Of a DNA stretch of 64,000 nt, positions 24,081 to 35,167 are shown piece after piece. The stretch's first letter is position 1, and each line of letters begins with the position of its first letter. The stretch is from Muscardinus avellanarius (Eukaryota > Chordata > Mammalia > Rodentia > Gliridae), in the NCBI GenBank assembly GCA_963383645.1, contig OY726558.1:182252634-182316633 (forward strand), in the 5' to 3' direction. The position numbers were made by a program, and so were the translations under genes. The notes under the pieces are model-generated. The model ran no database searches. It was not told where the DNA came from and was given only the letters and a program-made list of their open reading frames with translations.

Positions 24081-24970
24081 ATTTTTCTTCAATGATGTTC
24101 ATTCAATGATTTTTATAGGGAACATAATGCCTGCACCTTTGCAGAGAGAATTAATTACTCGGTTAAGGATCTGGCATAAGCATATTTATTCTGCCTTTTC
24201 TTCTGTTTTTGTATTTTAATACTGTTGGGCATTGTAGAAAGAAAGTTCTAGGTGTGTTAAGACTGAAAGAAAATAAGCTCATAATGGCAAAATGTTACTT
24301 ATCTAAACGTTTTGGGGACAGAATAAGATAAATAATGTTGCAGATCTAGTTTATCAGGCAGGAGTGTTTGCATTCAAGCCAGCAGCTTTCTTTCTGGAAG
24401 ACTAGAAATGCTAAGAATAGTGTGCAAAACTGGGGCACTGCTTAGAAGACAGCGCAGAGAAATATTCCATTAGTTATCACGAGCAAAATCACTACTTCTA
24501 ATGATAAGAAGAGATCCGTTAGGATGACCTAAATAAGTTCTCTGAGAAAAGGTCTGTGTCTTAACTGCGCCCCTGTGATGAATGACCCTGGCTTTATTCC
24601 CACATAGCTCTCCCCTGAAGAGATGAGAGAAGAAAGCTGGAGTTATGTAAGGTAAAAAAAAAAATTGAGCGTGGTTTGTTTTTCATTAGTTTTTAGAGTC
24701 TGCAAATCACTATTCAAGTCACATTACTCTTAAAAAAAAATACACAGGGATATTGGGTGTGTTATGACAGGGTAATATATCCTGAACACGCCATGATTCA
24801 CCCTGTGAAAATGATCACAGAAGAAAGGGAACTGAATTAAAGCTGAGGCACTGTTACTAAGTGGATGCAAGGAAATAAAGAGATAGATTTGGTCTTGGCT
24901 TTTGTTAGCTAAAATGTGCCAGTAGTCGCCAAATTGGATTTATATGAGCTGCTTCCCCGACTTTCTAAGA
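24081..24970. other. Non-repetitive-looking stretch
   Basis: No repeat family recognised, composition closer to balanced than its surroundings, and no long frame. A candidate single-copy segment. Confidence 0.35.
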
Positions 24971-25050
24971 ATTTAGTGAGGGTAAATAAAATTGAATACA
25001 TTGAAATAAATTATTTATTTTTGGTACTAGAGATTGAACTGGGGGCATTC
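24971..25050. repeat. 80-bp local duplication, copy 1
   Basis: Matches 25571-25650 with 5 differences in 80 bp. The 3' part of the unit is the reversed ID portion of the SINE at 25,020, so copy 2 carries a piece of a SINE edge. Confidence 0.92.
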
Positions 25051-25084
25051 TAACTCTGAGCTACACTCCTGGATATGATAATTA

Positions 25085-25129
<45 letters not shown>

Positions 25130-25232
25130 GAGACAGAGTCTCCCTAAGTTGCTGACGCTTTCCTCAAAACTGCAATCCTCTTGTCTCAGCTTTCCAGTAC
25201 TGGGATTACAAGTATACACCACCATGCCTAGA
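25020..25232 (-). mobile_element. SINE, antisense, with internal (ATT)n expansion
   Basis: Reversed ID monomer (TTGGTACTAGAGATTGAACTG) and B1 monomer (CTGGGATTACAAGTATACACC) separated by an (ATT)n tract at 25,085-25,129 that replaces the A-rich linker. Confidence 0.8.
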
Positions 25233-25570
25233 AGAATAAATTAAAATATTTTAAGTAGTATAAAATATTATTTGGGCCCAAGAAAATTTTATCAAACTAG
25301 ACCTTCAGCATGTTGTTTTCTTCCTCCAAATAGATTCAAAGTTATAAAAATTACTATTTCTTTTAATTAGAATTATAACCCTTGCCCAGAGCACAGTAGA
25401 AGTCTGAATGAACTGTGGGATGATTTCAGCTCCTGTCTGGAATGGGGACGTGATACATTTTCTGTCTTCCTCAACTGGTTCTGTTTGTCAAAGAATGCCA
25501 CCAAATGTTATTTTAGCTCCAGGTATTTAAAAAAGAAAAAGAAAATGAAAAGAATTATAACCAATATTTA

Positions 25571-25650
25571 ATTTAGTGAGGCTAAATAAAATTGAATACA
25601 TTGAAATAAATTATTTGTTTTTGGTACCAGAGATTAAACTGGGGTCATTC
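25571..25650. repeat. 80-bp local duplication, copy 2
   Basis: Direct copy of 24971-25050 displaced by exactly 600 bp. It stops inside the SINE-derived part, at GGGGTCATTC. Confidence 0.92.
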
Positions 25651-27129
25651 ATTTTGGTAGTTATCTAGAGTGTTTTATGAGTAAATCCTCCCTCTCTAGA
25701 ACCTCTAGTATTATTGAAATCTGAAAGTTCATAAAATTTTTATTTATCACACATAGCTGCTTTCATGATAGTTAATTACAATACAGGTGGCTAGTATTTT
25801 CATTTTTAAATCATAAATACGAAAATTCTGAAGATTTATGTTCTGAAAATGTAATAAATATGGCCATTGCTATTAGAGTTTGTGATTCATGAAAAGCTAA
25901 ATAAATGAAACTGGTAATGCCCTATAAGGGACCAATTATAATTACATGATCAGAGGAGATTAGCAGTAGAAAAAATATTACAAATATAGAAAACCTTTTT
26001 GCCATTGGTTTCGGTTAGATGTTCTCAAATTTGCCATTGTTTGTGTCTACATTTTCACAAAGCTAAATAGACGAATTTTTATCTCCCCATTAGTAAAATG
26101 AAATGATAAAAATAGAACCAATAATTCATCCAAAACATTCTTTATTTTCAAATATGAATTGTCTTTCCCATCCCTTCTAACTTATAAATATATATCACCA
26201 GACCATCCTGTAGTTTTACTCTATATTTTAATGTACCAAAGATTAATGAACTTCTTTGACATAACCCAAGACAAGTTGTTCATGGCAAACTTCATTTACC
26301 TCTCTGCTCATCTTCTGGAAACTCGGTGCTTTTGTCCTGTTGATCCACAAGTTCCACATTTCACTGAACAAATTTTGACTCTTTCCTATATTTGACATTC
26401 CATCTTACTTTCGAACAACACAGAATACCTTGATTTTTACTTTACTGAAAGTAAGAGCATCAAGGAAGACTTTTCCAGTCTGCTACCTTGTACTCACCAA
26501 GTCCCATGTTACTAATGTGTCACGTGAAGTGTCCTTGTTACTTTCCAAGTCTAACCTTTCCACTTTGACCCTGCTCTTTCCAATATTTTCAGTTTCTTTT
26601 TCTTCCTCAGCTCTTTTACTTAAATACAAAGTTAGGTTCACCTCATTTCTATTTAAGGGAAAAAGCTTCAGAATTTAGATTTGAAAGCAACTTCTGAATA
26701 AATTCTAGATCTATCCTTTTCCACAGAAAACAAAAATAGAAAATGCAATACCTTTGAAAATCAAGTCTGATAGTTAACTGGTTTTTGATATATAGAAGTA
26801 TTTCCACTAAAAATGTGATATATGAAGCTCAAGCCTGCTTCAGCTTTGAGAGCAGAGGTCTGCTTCAATCTATGAAAGAGAAAAAAATCCTCCTGATTTT
26901 AAAACAGAAGGATGCTACACAACTTTCATTCCCTGCTTGCACTTCAGAGATGGAGAAGAAAGGCATCAACTAGAAATGAAAGAAGACTTGTGGTGCTTTT
27001 TTTCTCTTTCTCTCATATATGCATATATGTGTGTATGTATATAGATAGATAGATAGATATGTGCATATGCATATACATAACTTATATTAATTTAACATCT
27101 TACTAAAATACACACACATACATATTAAA
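25651..27129. other. Unrecognised sequence with a short (GATA)n
   Basis: No supported gene. A (GATA)n run lies near 27,040-27,058, within a TATG/TGCATA-rich region. Confidence 0.4.
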
Positions 27130-27288
27130 ATATTGTGTGTAAGCCAGGCATGGTGGTGCATGCTTGTAATCCCAGCATTCCGGAGGCTGATACCAGAGGA
27201 TCATGGTTTGCAGACAACTTCAGCTACTTACTTAGTGAGGGCCTCCGCAACTTACTGAGACCCTGTTTCAAAATAAAGAATAAAAAAT
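27130..27288 (+). mobile_element. B1-like monomer SINE, sense (outermost of a nest)
   Basis: AGCCAGGCATGGTGGTGCATG to CAAAATAAAGAATAAAAAAT, ending before any ID monomer. ATATTGTGTGTA at 27130-27141 resembles ATATTGTATGTA just after it, so the next SINE probably landed in this copy's 3' target duplication. Confidence 0.8.
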
Positions 27289-28754
27289 ATATATTGTATG
27301 TAGCCAGGCGTGGTGGTGCACCCTTGTAATCCCCGTGCTTGGGAGGTGGAGACAGGAGGATCATGCAGGTTCAAAGCCAGCCTTTCTGGTTTAAGAGACC
27401 CTGTTTCTAAATGTATTTATTTAATTTTTTTAACAATTTTTTATTGAACATAAATAGTATACATTTAACTATATTTGGTGCCCTCTTTCCCCTGCCCCCA
27501 TTTTCCCTTCCCCCCTCCCACCAATGGTTGTCTAGGTTAACCATGTCTTATTCATAATTTTACACATGTTCAGATGTAGACTCTCATTAATCAAGATCAG
27601 CCTTCCTCCTCTCCTATCTTTCCATTCAAACTTTGCTGGTATTTCCCCTCCATTATCTGGAGTCCCACTGGTATCCTTTGTGTTTCCTACTTTGGGCATA
27701 TTAGAGGAAACATATGTACCTTCTCCTTCTGTGCTGATCTCACTTAACATAATGTTCTCCAGGGCTTTCCATCTTCTTGCAAATGATATAATTTTGTTCT
27801 TCTTTATGGCTGAATAGAATTCCATTGTGTGTATTTCCCAGAGTTTTACTATCCATTCATCTGTTGATGGTGGTCTGGGTTGGTTTCATATTTTGGCTAT
27901 TACAAATTGTGATGCTATCAACATAGGTATGCATATTTTGCTGTATTTCTCTGAATTCAACACCTTTGGAAAGATACCCAGGAGTGGTATAGCTGGATCA
28001 TATGGTGGATCTATTCCCACCTTTCTTAGGAATCTCCACACAGATCTCCATAGTGATTGAACTAGTTTGCATTCCCACCAACAGTGTAAAAGAGTTCCTC
28101 TTTCCCCACATCCTCTCCAGCATTTGTTGTTGTTTGATTTTTTTATGCTTGCCACTCTGACTGGGGTTAGATGGAATCTCAGTGTAGTTTTGATTTGCAT
28201 CTCCCTGATGGCCAGTGATGAAGAACATCTTTTCATGTATCTATTGGCCCTTTGTATCTCTTCTTTTGTGAAGTGTCTATTTAGTTCATTTGCCCATTTC
28301 TTGATTGGGTTGTTTGTTTTGCTAGTGTAGAGTCTTTTGAGCTCTTTGTATATTCTGGATATTAGCCCCCTAACAGAATGGTGGCTGGTAAAGATAATTT
28401 CCCATTCTGTCGGCTTCCTCTTTAGGTTATTGATAGTTTCCTTTGATGAGAAGAAACTTTTTAGTTTGATGTTATCCCACTTGTTTATTCTTGCTTTAAT
28501 TTCCTGAGCTTTGGGGGTTTTGTTGAGAAAGTCACTGCCTGTGCCAATATGTTGTAGTGTTGAACCTATGTTCTCCTCTACTAACTTCACAGTCAGGTCT
28601 AATTTCTAAGTCTTTGATCCATCTTGAGTTGATTCCTGTGTTTGGTGAGACCTGTTTCTAAATTTAAAAAAAATAAAATAAAATAGGTCTGGGAGTGTAG
28701 ACCGGAGGTTGAAGGGTTCCATCCCCAGTACCACCAAAAAATATATTGTATGTA
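27289..28754 (+). mobile_element. Second-subfamily SINE split by an L1
   Basis: Left part 27303-27395 (GCCAGGCGTGGTGGTGCACC, CAGGTTCAAAGCCAGCC) and right part from 28,664 (AATAGGTCTGGGAGTGTAGA to CCCAGTACCACC). ATATATTGTATGTA flanks the whole unit at 27289-27302 and 28741-28754. It belongs to the subfamily whose right monomer starts AATAGGTCTGGGAGTGTAG. Confidence 0.9.
27413..28647 (-). mobile_element. 5'-truncated L1 inside a SINE, antisense
   Basis: The minus strand encodes the ORF2 C-terminal part in a long frame (28590-27886) with [54 protein letters not shown] and [14 protein letters not shown], followed by a frame break and a second stretch. The 3' UTR and A-rich tail face left. Direct repeats AGACCCTGTTTCTAAAT (27396-27412) and AGACCTGTTTCTAAAT (28648-28663) flank it. 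It is less decayed than most L1s here and its 3' UTR differs from the 12/14/35-kb type. Confidence 0.92.
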
Positions 28755-29159
28755 AATATAATATTTTATAATATGTATGAGAGAAGGAGAGAATTGAAGG
28801 GAAGGTTTATTTTCAGGGAATTTGTTCAGAATACAGAAAATAAATGAGCATTGACTCTAACAGAAAGGATTCAGCCCTATATATAGTAATTGCCTATTAC
28901 ACAATAAAATTCAGTCCTGAACCTTTATGGCATTAGAAAATATAATTTTCTATAAACACATGAGTGCAATTAACTAGGACAGAAAACAAACCAGAATCCA
29001 GAATAAAATTCTTCACATATTACATTTGCCATGACTTTCTGCTGCTGTCAGTTTTTTGTAGTTCAGTATCTAACAGGCTTTGTCCATATTATAGGTTTTA
29101 AGAATGACCTTTGAGATACTTGGTAAATTGTAGATCCTACTATTTGCTAAATTGTAGAC
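28755..29159. other. Unrecognised sequence
   Basis: No supported gene or repeat. Confidence 0.35.
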
Positions 29160-29408
29160 GTGTGTGTGTGTGTGTGTGTGTGTGCGCTCACGCACTCATA
29201 TGTGTATTTGTGTATGGTGCTGGAGATTAAATTCAGGGGCATTTTACCTTTGAGCTATACTCTCAGTCCTTTTTATGTTTTATTTTAAAACAGGATCTCA
29301 CTAGGTTGCTGAGAATCCTTCTACATTGCCAAGGTTGTCCTTGAACCTGCATTCTTTTGTCTCAGCCTCCCAAATATTGTAATTACAGATATGTGTGACC
29401 ACTTCTGG
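29160..29408 (-). mobile_element. SINE, antisense, with (CA)n-type tail
   Basis: (TG)n at 29160-29184 leads into the reversed ID monomer (TATGGTGCTGGAGATTAAATTC) and B1 monomer, ending near GTGTGACCACTTCTGGCC. Moderately diverged. Confidence 0.82.
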
Positions 29409-29417
29409 CCTTATACT

Positions 29418-29504
29418 ACCTTTCTTTTCCTTTCTTTTTCTTTTCTTTTCCTTTCCATTCCTCTTCTTTTATTATTTCTTTTCTTTTCTTCTTTTTTTCT
29501 TTAT
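29418..29504. repeat. Pyrimidine-rich tract at a SINE tail
   Basis: TTTCTTTTCC-type irregular CT-rich run, continuous with the tail of the minus-strand SINE that follows. Confidence 0.8.
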
Positions 29505-29716
29505 TGTGGTACTAGGGATGAAACCCAGGGGCATTCTACCTCCGAGCTATACCCTCAGACCTATCTTTTAGTCTTTTATCTATTTTTGAAACAGGGTCTC
29601 ACTGAGTTGTGAACGGCCTAACTAAATAGCTGAGGCTGTCTGTCCGTGAACTGCCATCCTCTGGTCTCCATCTCCTAATATTGGGATTAAAAGCGTGTGT
29701 CACCATGCACCACTAC
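29505..29716 (-). mobile_element. B1-dID SINE, antisense
   Basis: GTGGTACTAGGGATGAAACCC (reversed ID end), then a B1 monomer ending near GTGTGTCACCATGCACCAC. Confidence 0.85.
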
Positions 29717-29761
29717 CTTTCTTTAAATACAGGTGATGTCTCTTGCTTTAGCTCTTACAAC

Positions 29762-29981
29762 TGGTCAAGCATTTCTTTTGTGTGTGTGGGGGGCGGTACT
29801 GGGGTTTCTGGAAGCCCTTCTACCTCCGGCTACACTCCCAGATCTATTATATATTTTATTTGGAAACAGGGTCTCTTAAACCAATGGGCTGGCTTCGAAC
29901 CTGCATAATCTCCTGTCTCCTCCTCCCAAGCAGGGGGATTACAAGCGTGCGCCACCACGCCCGGCCTGGTCAAGAATTTCT
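29762..29981 (-). mobile_element. Second-subfamily SINE with target duplication, antisense
   Basis: Body 29777-29966. The right-monomer end reads GGTACTGGGGTTTCTGGAAG on the plus strand, diagnostic of the CTTCCAGGAACCCC type, and the left monomer ends GCGCCACCACGCCCGGCC. TGGTCAAGCATTTCT (29762-29776) and TGGTCAAGAATTTCT (29967-29981) flank it. Confidence 0.92.
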
Positions 29982-30164
29982 AACACAATACCTTGAAAAT
30001 AGTTGGTAGTCATTCAAAATAAGTAAATTCCATCTATTTCTCCTGCCTCTTGCTGGTATCTACCTATTGGAAAGTTTTTACATCTCACATTAGCTTATAG
30101 CTCTGAATGCCAATAGCTACCTCAAGCCACTTTGAAATCTGTTGCTTACAAATTAACTAATGTA

Positions 30165-30360
30165 GCCAGGTGTGGGCATCCATGTCTGTAATCCTAGTAC
30201 TTGGGAAACTGAAACTGAAGGATTACAAGTCCAAGGAGAGCTTCAGAAAGTGGTGAGATGCTCATGAACCTAGTGAGACACTATTTCAAAAAATAAAAAT
30301 AAAATAAAGTTGGGCGTGTAACTCGGAGATAGAGTGAGGGTTCAATTCCCAGTACAATAA
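30165..30360 (+). mobile_element. SINE, sense, diverged
   Basis: AGCCAGGTGTGGGCATCCATG, TAATCCTAGTACTTGGG, A-rich linker, then AAGTTGGGCGTGTAACTCGG and GGTTCAATTCCCAGTAC. Confidence 0.82.
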
Positions 30361-30899
30361 CTAACTAAATTAAGCAATCCCGTGTGACTCTTGTCTATCA
30401 TTATTCATGAGTTCCATCTTCCATATCACAATATATAGTTTACAAAAGTAAGTGAAGCTACTGGAAAGTTCTGGCCCAATATTATACCATTGAGAATAAT
30501 TGTTAACTTTTCTTATCACTAGTCCCAAACAGGAGCTCTTTAGGATTAGGCTGTTTGATAGCTTAAAATATCCATAATTACCCAACATCTTTCTTCTTTT
30601 CTTTATCTATACTGAATCTTATTTTTCCCCTTCTGATATATTCTTATTTTCACAAGATGCCTAGGACAGTTCCAGGAGACAGATGGAACAAAAATGATTA
30701 CCTATTCCTTGCACATTTTACTGGCTGAAATAACATCATTGACCATGTTTATGTTCATAAATACCAAAGTAAATAGAAACCCTGATTTGATTCAATAACT
30801 AGGACTCATGTATTTGAATATGGAATGAGATTTTTCTTCCTTGGATGATGGTAGACAGGAAGATAGACCCAGAATGCACTTAAAAAGGAGCAAAGGAAC
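30361..30899. other. Unrecognised sequence
   Basis: No supported gene. Confidence 0.35.
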
Positions 30900-31155
30900 C
30901 AAGTGCTGGGAAATCTGTAATCCCAGTACTTGGGAGACTAAGACAGAAGAATCACAGGCTGGAGGTTAACCTCAGAAAATCAATGAGACCCTCAGCAATT
31001 TAGCAAGACCCTGTTTCAAAATAAAAATATAAAAGTAAAAAAGGGCTGAGTGTGTAGTTTTCAAGTAGAATGTCCTTGAGTTCAATTACAAATAAGTACA
31101 TAAGTAAATAGATAAAAAACAAATAAATACAATAATAAAATAAAATAAAAGTAAT
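30900..31155 (+). mobile_element. SINE, sense, diverged, long A-rich tail
   Basis: AAGTGCTGGGAAATCTGTAATCCCAG, linker ATAAAAATATAAAAGTAAAA, ID-like GGGCTGAGTGTGTAGTTTTC, then an (AAAT)/(AAAC)-rich tail. Confidence 0.8.
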
Positions 31156-31615
31156 AATGTCTACCAGTCCTATGGAGCTGAAGACATCACACGTTGTATT
31201 TTTAGTCGTAAATTCATATGTGCATGTTTTCTCTAAAAGTAAATGTTATGTTTCGGCTGATAAGAATATCTTTTTTTTTTCTTACTAATTTTTTTTCAAT
31301 CCAGATTAGGGTTGAAGATGATAGAGTAACAACAATACATGTACTTACTGATTATACTTTTAAAATGTTATATTTTTTAAAACTTGCAGAAAACAATTCT
31401 ATATACTTCACAGCAAAATCTCAGAAGAAGCTTAAATGGTTTTGCATGAACAAAAGTCACTAAATTACAAAGTTCAAGGTGTATGACTCAGAAGAAACTA
31501 TCTAAAATTCACATAAAACAAAAAAAAATCTATTTATTTTTTGATTTTTTTATGGTGGTGGTGATCGCACCAAGAGGCATTCTACCTCTGAGCTATATCC
31601 TCATCCTATTTATTA

Positions 31616-32282
31616 GTTAATTGATTTTTATACTTTTATAATGTATTATGGTCTCACATTATAATATAGTTCATAGTGATGATACATGCACACAATACTT
31701 GGTGATTTTTTCTCCAGCTCCCTCCCCACTTCTCCTTGTATAGTACATGATATTGAGATTGACATTAGTATTGTCACATCTATACATAATATCAGTGGAA
31801 GTGATTCCTTCATTGATTTTTGCTCTGTACCAACTGTTTCTATACTACCTCCCTCCACTGGGGTTTCTCCTCCAATATCTAAAGTCCCTCTAGTAGTATC
31901 GCTTCTCGGCCTTTTGGCTAAGATCAAGTGTAAAGTCCCTCTAGTATTCTAACTACTCCATAGCTCACATAGATGAGAGAAAACATATGACCCTTTACAT
32001 TCTATGAGTGTCTAAGCTCACTGAATATGATATTCTCTAGGTCCATCCACTTTCCTGAAAATGACATACTTTTTTCCTTTGTTGCTAGTAGAATTTCATT
32101 GTGTGTAATTTCATGATTTTGTAATCCACTCATTTGTTGATGGACACCTGGGTTGATTCCGTAATTTAGCTACTATGAATTACATTACTATAAACATAGA
32201 TATTCATGTATTTATATAATATTCTGATTTCACTTCCTGTGGAAGATACCCACGAGTGATATATCTGGATCATATGGTGGAG
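31616..32282 (-). mobile_element. 5'-truncated L1, antisense, inside a SINE
   Basis: L1 3' UTR (T-rich start, C-rich CCAGCTCCCTCCCCACTTC) and the end of ORF2 (AATCCACTCATTTGTTGATGG, CACGAGTGATATATCTGGATCA). Frame is broken throughout. It is itself interrupted by a U2-derived insertion at 31,896. Confidence 0.88.
31880..31946 (+). pseudogene. RNU2: U2 snRNA 5'-end fragment with target duplications
   Basis: The 35-bp insert (31896-31930) contains ATCGCTTCTCGGCCTTTTGG then CTAAGATCAAGTG, which is the conserved 5' end of U2 spliceosomal RNA, including the branch-point-pairing neighbourhood only in part. TAAAGTCCCTCTAGTA flanks it as an identical 16-bp direct repeat (31880-31895 and 31931-31946). 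There is no poly(A), and about 80% of U2 is missing from the 3' side. It lies within antisense L1 sequence. This fits the known class of 3'-truncated snRNA retropseudogenes inserted by L1 machinery. It has no promoter and cannot act as an RNA gene. Confidence 0.92.
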
Positions 32283-32402
32283 CCTATTTATTAATTTTGA
32301 CACAGGTCTTTTCTAAGTTGCTGAGGCTGGCTGGGAACCTGCAATCTTCCTGTCTCAGCTTCCCACACACTGGTTTTACAGGCATGTACTACCATCCTTA
32401 GA

Positions 32403-33564
32403 TATTTCTTGATAAATTTAGATGTGAGAACGCCAGAGAAAATGTACATCAGAAAACATTTGTTCTCATAATAGATGGCTATGCAATGTACTCACCAACC
32501 AATTTAAAAAAAAATGTATGTTATGGGATTTGCCAAATCACACTGTTTAATGATTATGGAAACAATATCTTTCACAAATTTTAAAGCACAATTAAAAGTG
32601 CTATTTTTCTGCGGTATTTATATGAGATCGTCTGAAATATTAGAACCATGTAATAATCTCTTCAAAAGGTAATCTTCAAAGGGAAGAGTTTTACAAAGAT
32701 GCACAGATTTTTTCTTCTTTTCACAATTTAGAAACTAGCACAAGTTTCCTCATTCAGTTTTTTGATAAAAATATATCCAATAAGGCAATCAGGAATAAAT
32801 TAACCAAATATGTCATGGGAACAAATATTAAATTAAGAATGATAAATGTGATCTTAGGAAATTTAGAGAACTAAACTTAGGTTGCATGCATGACATTCTT
32901 GACACAATTCTATGTAAATACATACATACATACATGTTAATATATCAGTAAGGTCATCTAATATTTAAAGAACTTTATCTGATAAAAATTTATTCAGGCA
33001 AGTGTATCATGGGAAAAGGAAACAATTCATGAATACAAACCATAATATAATTTTGCCTACATAACCACCAAAGCTCCCCAAAGCTTAATTAATTCTGAAT
33101 GACTAACATTCTTAGAGTTTTGAGAAGAACTTAGAGAACAGAATTTCCCAAGTTAAAAGGAATAAATGACATTTATTTGCACTTTGGTATTATTTTTGTG
33201 AAAGACAAAATAATTAAAATGCTACAAACTACAAATGTGTACTTTCTAGCTCTCTGATATATTTCTCAAGGCAAAAAGTATAAAAATATGAACCAAATAT
33301 TCACATGTATGAACAACAGAGCTATTATTCACAGTGTATAATTTAAATTTATGTTAGAGAGTCAGCATTATACAGAAAACAGACCATATATATTTATAGG
33401 ACAGATCTTAAATAGTGGACTCAATATTTGCCAATATACAAAAATTAGAATAATGAAAGACTTATTGAGCTATAGGTAGATAGGCAACCTACTAATGGAT
33501 CTACTAATACAAAAACTTATTATAATATATACCAAATCATACCCTTTAATAATTTTGAAACCTG
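32403..33564. other. AT-rich stretch, nothing recognised
   Basis: A short (CATA)n run near 32,921. No supported gene. Confidence 0.4.
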
Positions 33565-33565
33565 T

Positions 33566-33596
<31 letters not shown>

Positions 33597-33812
33597 TTTG
33601 CTTATTTTTGTAGTACTAGAGGTTGAAAACAGGAATATTATATCACTTAACTACACTCCCAGCCCTATTTTTTATTTTTTAATTTTGAAACCGAGCCTCA
33701 CTAAGTTGTGGAGGGCCTAGGTAAGTTGCTGAGGTTGGCCACAAACCTGTGATACTCCTGTCTCAGCCTCTCAAGTATTGGGATTAGATACATGTGCCAC
33801 TATGCCTAGTTT
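33565..33812 (-). mobile_element. SINE, antisense, with (TTTA)n tail
   Basis: (TTTA)n at 33565-33599, reversed ID monomer (GTAGTACTAGAGGTTGAAAAC), linker, and B1 monomer to GCCACTATGCCTAG. Diverged. Confidence 0.82.
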
Positions 33813-34622
33813 ATGTTCAATATATTTAAAAAAATAAGAGTAATGCCTACTGTTATGTTTGCAGGTGAAAAGCTAAAGTATTAAACATTTTTTTTTTAAT
33901 TTTCCATCCAGAAAAAAAGAAACTGAAAAAGCAAGAGAAATATTCCATGGGGGAAAAAAAAAAAACCCTCACAAAAACATTCAAAAGTACCCAGAATTTA
34001 GCAATAAACCTAGGTTGAAAGGACAAATTAGAGTATTTATCCTTAAATAGCTAATTTTCACAGAAAGAATAAAGCCTTTACTTTCTTCCACCAAATTGGC
34101 TTCCTGGTCATGAGGCCTTTCCTCACCTTGGAAACTAATGCAACTTCCTTCAAAATAAAACTAAGCACAGAATGGTAATTCTATAGAGCAAGGGAATTTA
34201 AAACGGTGTGTGAGTTGAAAGCTTATGAGGAAAGCTCCATTTATCTGCCAAGATCTCAGTGTTGTGTTAAATCCCTAACATTCAGCACTGGAGATCCCAG
34301 GGGACTATTGTAGACTTTAATCAAAAGAACATTTTGCAGTTTGGTTTAAAAGGTCAAACCTGCTAACTTATCCTTATGTGATGGTAGTTTAGTAATGGTC
34401 TAGTAACTTGGATTGTGGTTTGCCATGACCTAGATCATTGTGTGGCAATAGGAAATTGATGTGAATACTTTCAGCCCTACTCAACCATTAAAAAGAACAT
34501 TAGCTAGGCTTTTGTATCAAACGCAGCACAGCTGCTCACAGCAAGCCTAAGAAGTTGCAAATAGAATAGATTTGAGAGGATTAAACTTTTTTTTCTTTTT
34601 CATAAACATTGGAATGTGGCGT

Positions 34623-34623
<1 letters not shown>
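33813..34623. other. Non-repetitive-looking stretch
   Basis: No repeat family or gene recognised. 34,080-34,560 is among the least AT-biased unexplained sequence in the window. Confidence 0.35.

Positions 34624-34663
<40 letters not shown>
34624..34663. repeat. (AC)n microsatellite
   Basis: About 20 uninterrupted AC units. Confidence 0.95.
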
Positions 34664-34665
<2 letters not shown>

Positions 34666-34830
34666 GTAAACATCAAATGACTTCACATAAAATTAAAAAA
34701 GCAAAGTTAGGGAGAAAGAGCAAAAGGTGCTCAGGCTGCCTTGGGCTCCCCGGTGACTACATCCCAATCACTCCTGAATGTTGTTTTCAAGATTGAAGAA
34801 AATGAGACATAGTCTGTCATACCTCCACTG

Positions 34831-35167
34831 CAGTAGTCCCTTTATCTGGAGTTTACATTTTTGATATTTTAGTGACCTGAGGTGAGCTGCAGTGTGAATG
34901 TTTTAAATGAGAAATTCTTCAAATAAACAATTCATAGTTTTGACATTGTTGGGTACTGTGATGAAATCAAATCATCCTGCTCTGGATTGCCTGGGAAGTG
35001 ACTCTTCCTTTGGTCCAACATATGCTACTTAGCTGCTGTTTGTTACTTAGCAGCCTTTTCAGTTATTATATCAAATGTCTTGAGATCAGTTATTGTTATC
35101 ATTATTCCATATTATTATTAGATATTGTTAACCTCTTTCTGTACATAACTTGTAAATTCAACCTTAT
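34831..35167 (+). mobile_element. Tigger-type (pogo-class) DNA transposon, 5' part
   Basis: Starts CAGTAGTCCCTTTATCTGGA and continues with AACAATTCATAGTTTTGACA, CTGTGATGAAATCAAATCATC, GTGACTCTTCCTTTGGTCC, TTACTTAGCAGCC and a 3' AACTTGTAAATTCAACCTTA. This follows, in order, the non-coding ends of Tigger-family elements. No transposase is left; the middle appears to be a short internally deleted (MITE-like) form. The other end resumes at 37,478. Confidence 0.75.
35154..35167. repeat. Left target duplication of the twin-primed L1
   Basis: AAATTCAACCTTAT, repeated with one mismatch as AAATTCAACTTTAT at 37478-37491. Confidence 0.8.

Larger units (their letters stand above)
31545..32402 (-). mobile_element. 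SINE split by an L1, antisense
   Basis: The ID part lies at 31545-31615 (CATTCTACCTCTGAGCTATA) and the B1 part at 32294-32402 (GTTGCTGAGGCTGGCTGGGA to ACAGGCATGTACTACCATCC). CCTATTTATTA repeats at 31605-31615 and 32283-32293 at the boundaries of the inserted L1. Confidence 0.85.

Noticed and set aside
27886..28590. A 234-codon open frame on the minus strand
   Set aside because: It is the C-terminal part of L1 ORF2 in a 5'-truncated, frame-broken L1 with target duplications, so not a host gene.
31896..31930. U2 snRNA gene
   Set aside because: Only about 33 nt of the 5' end is present, with no snRNA promoter and no Sm site. It is a truncated retrocopy.
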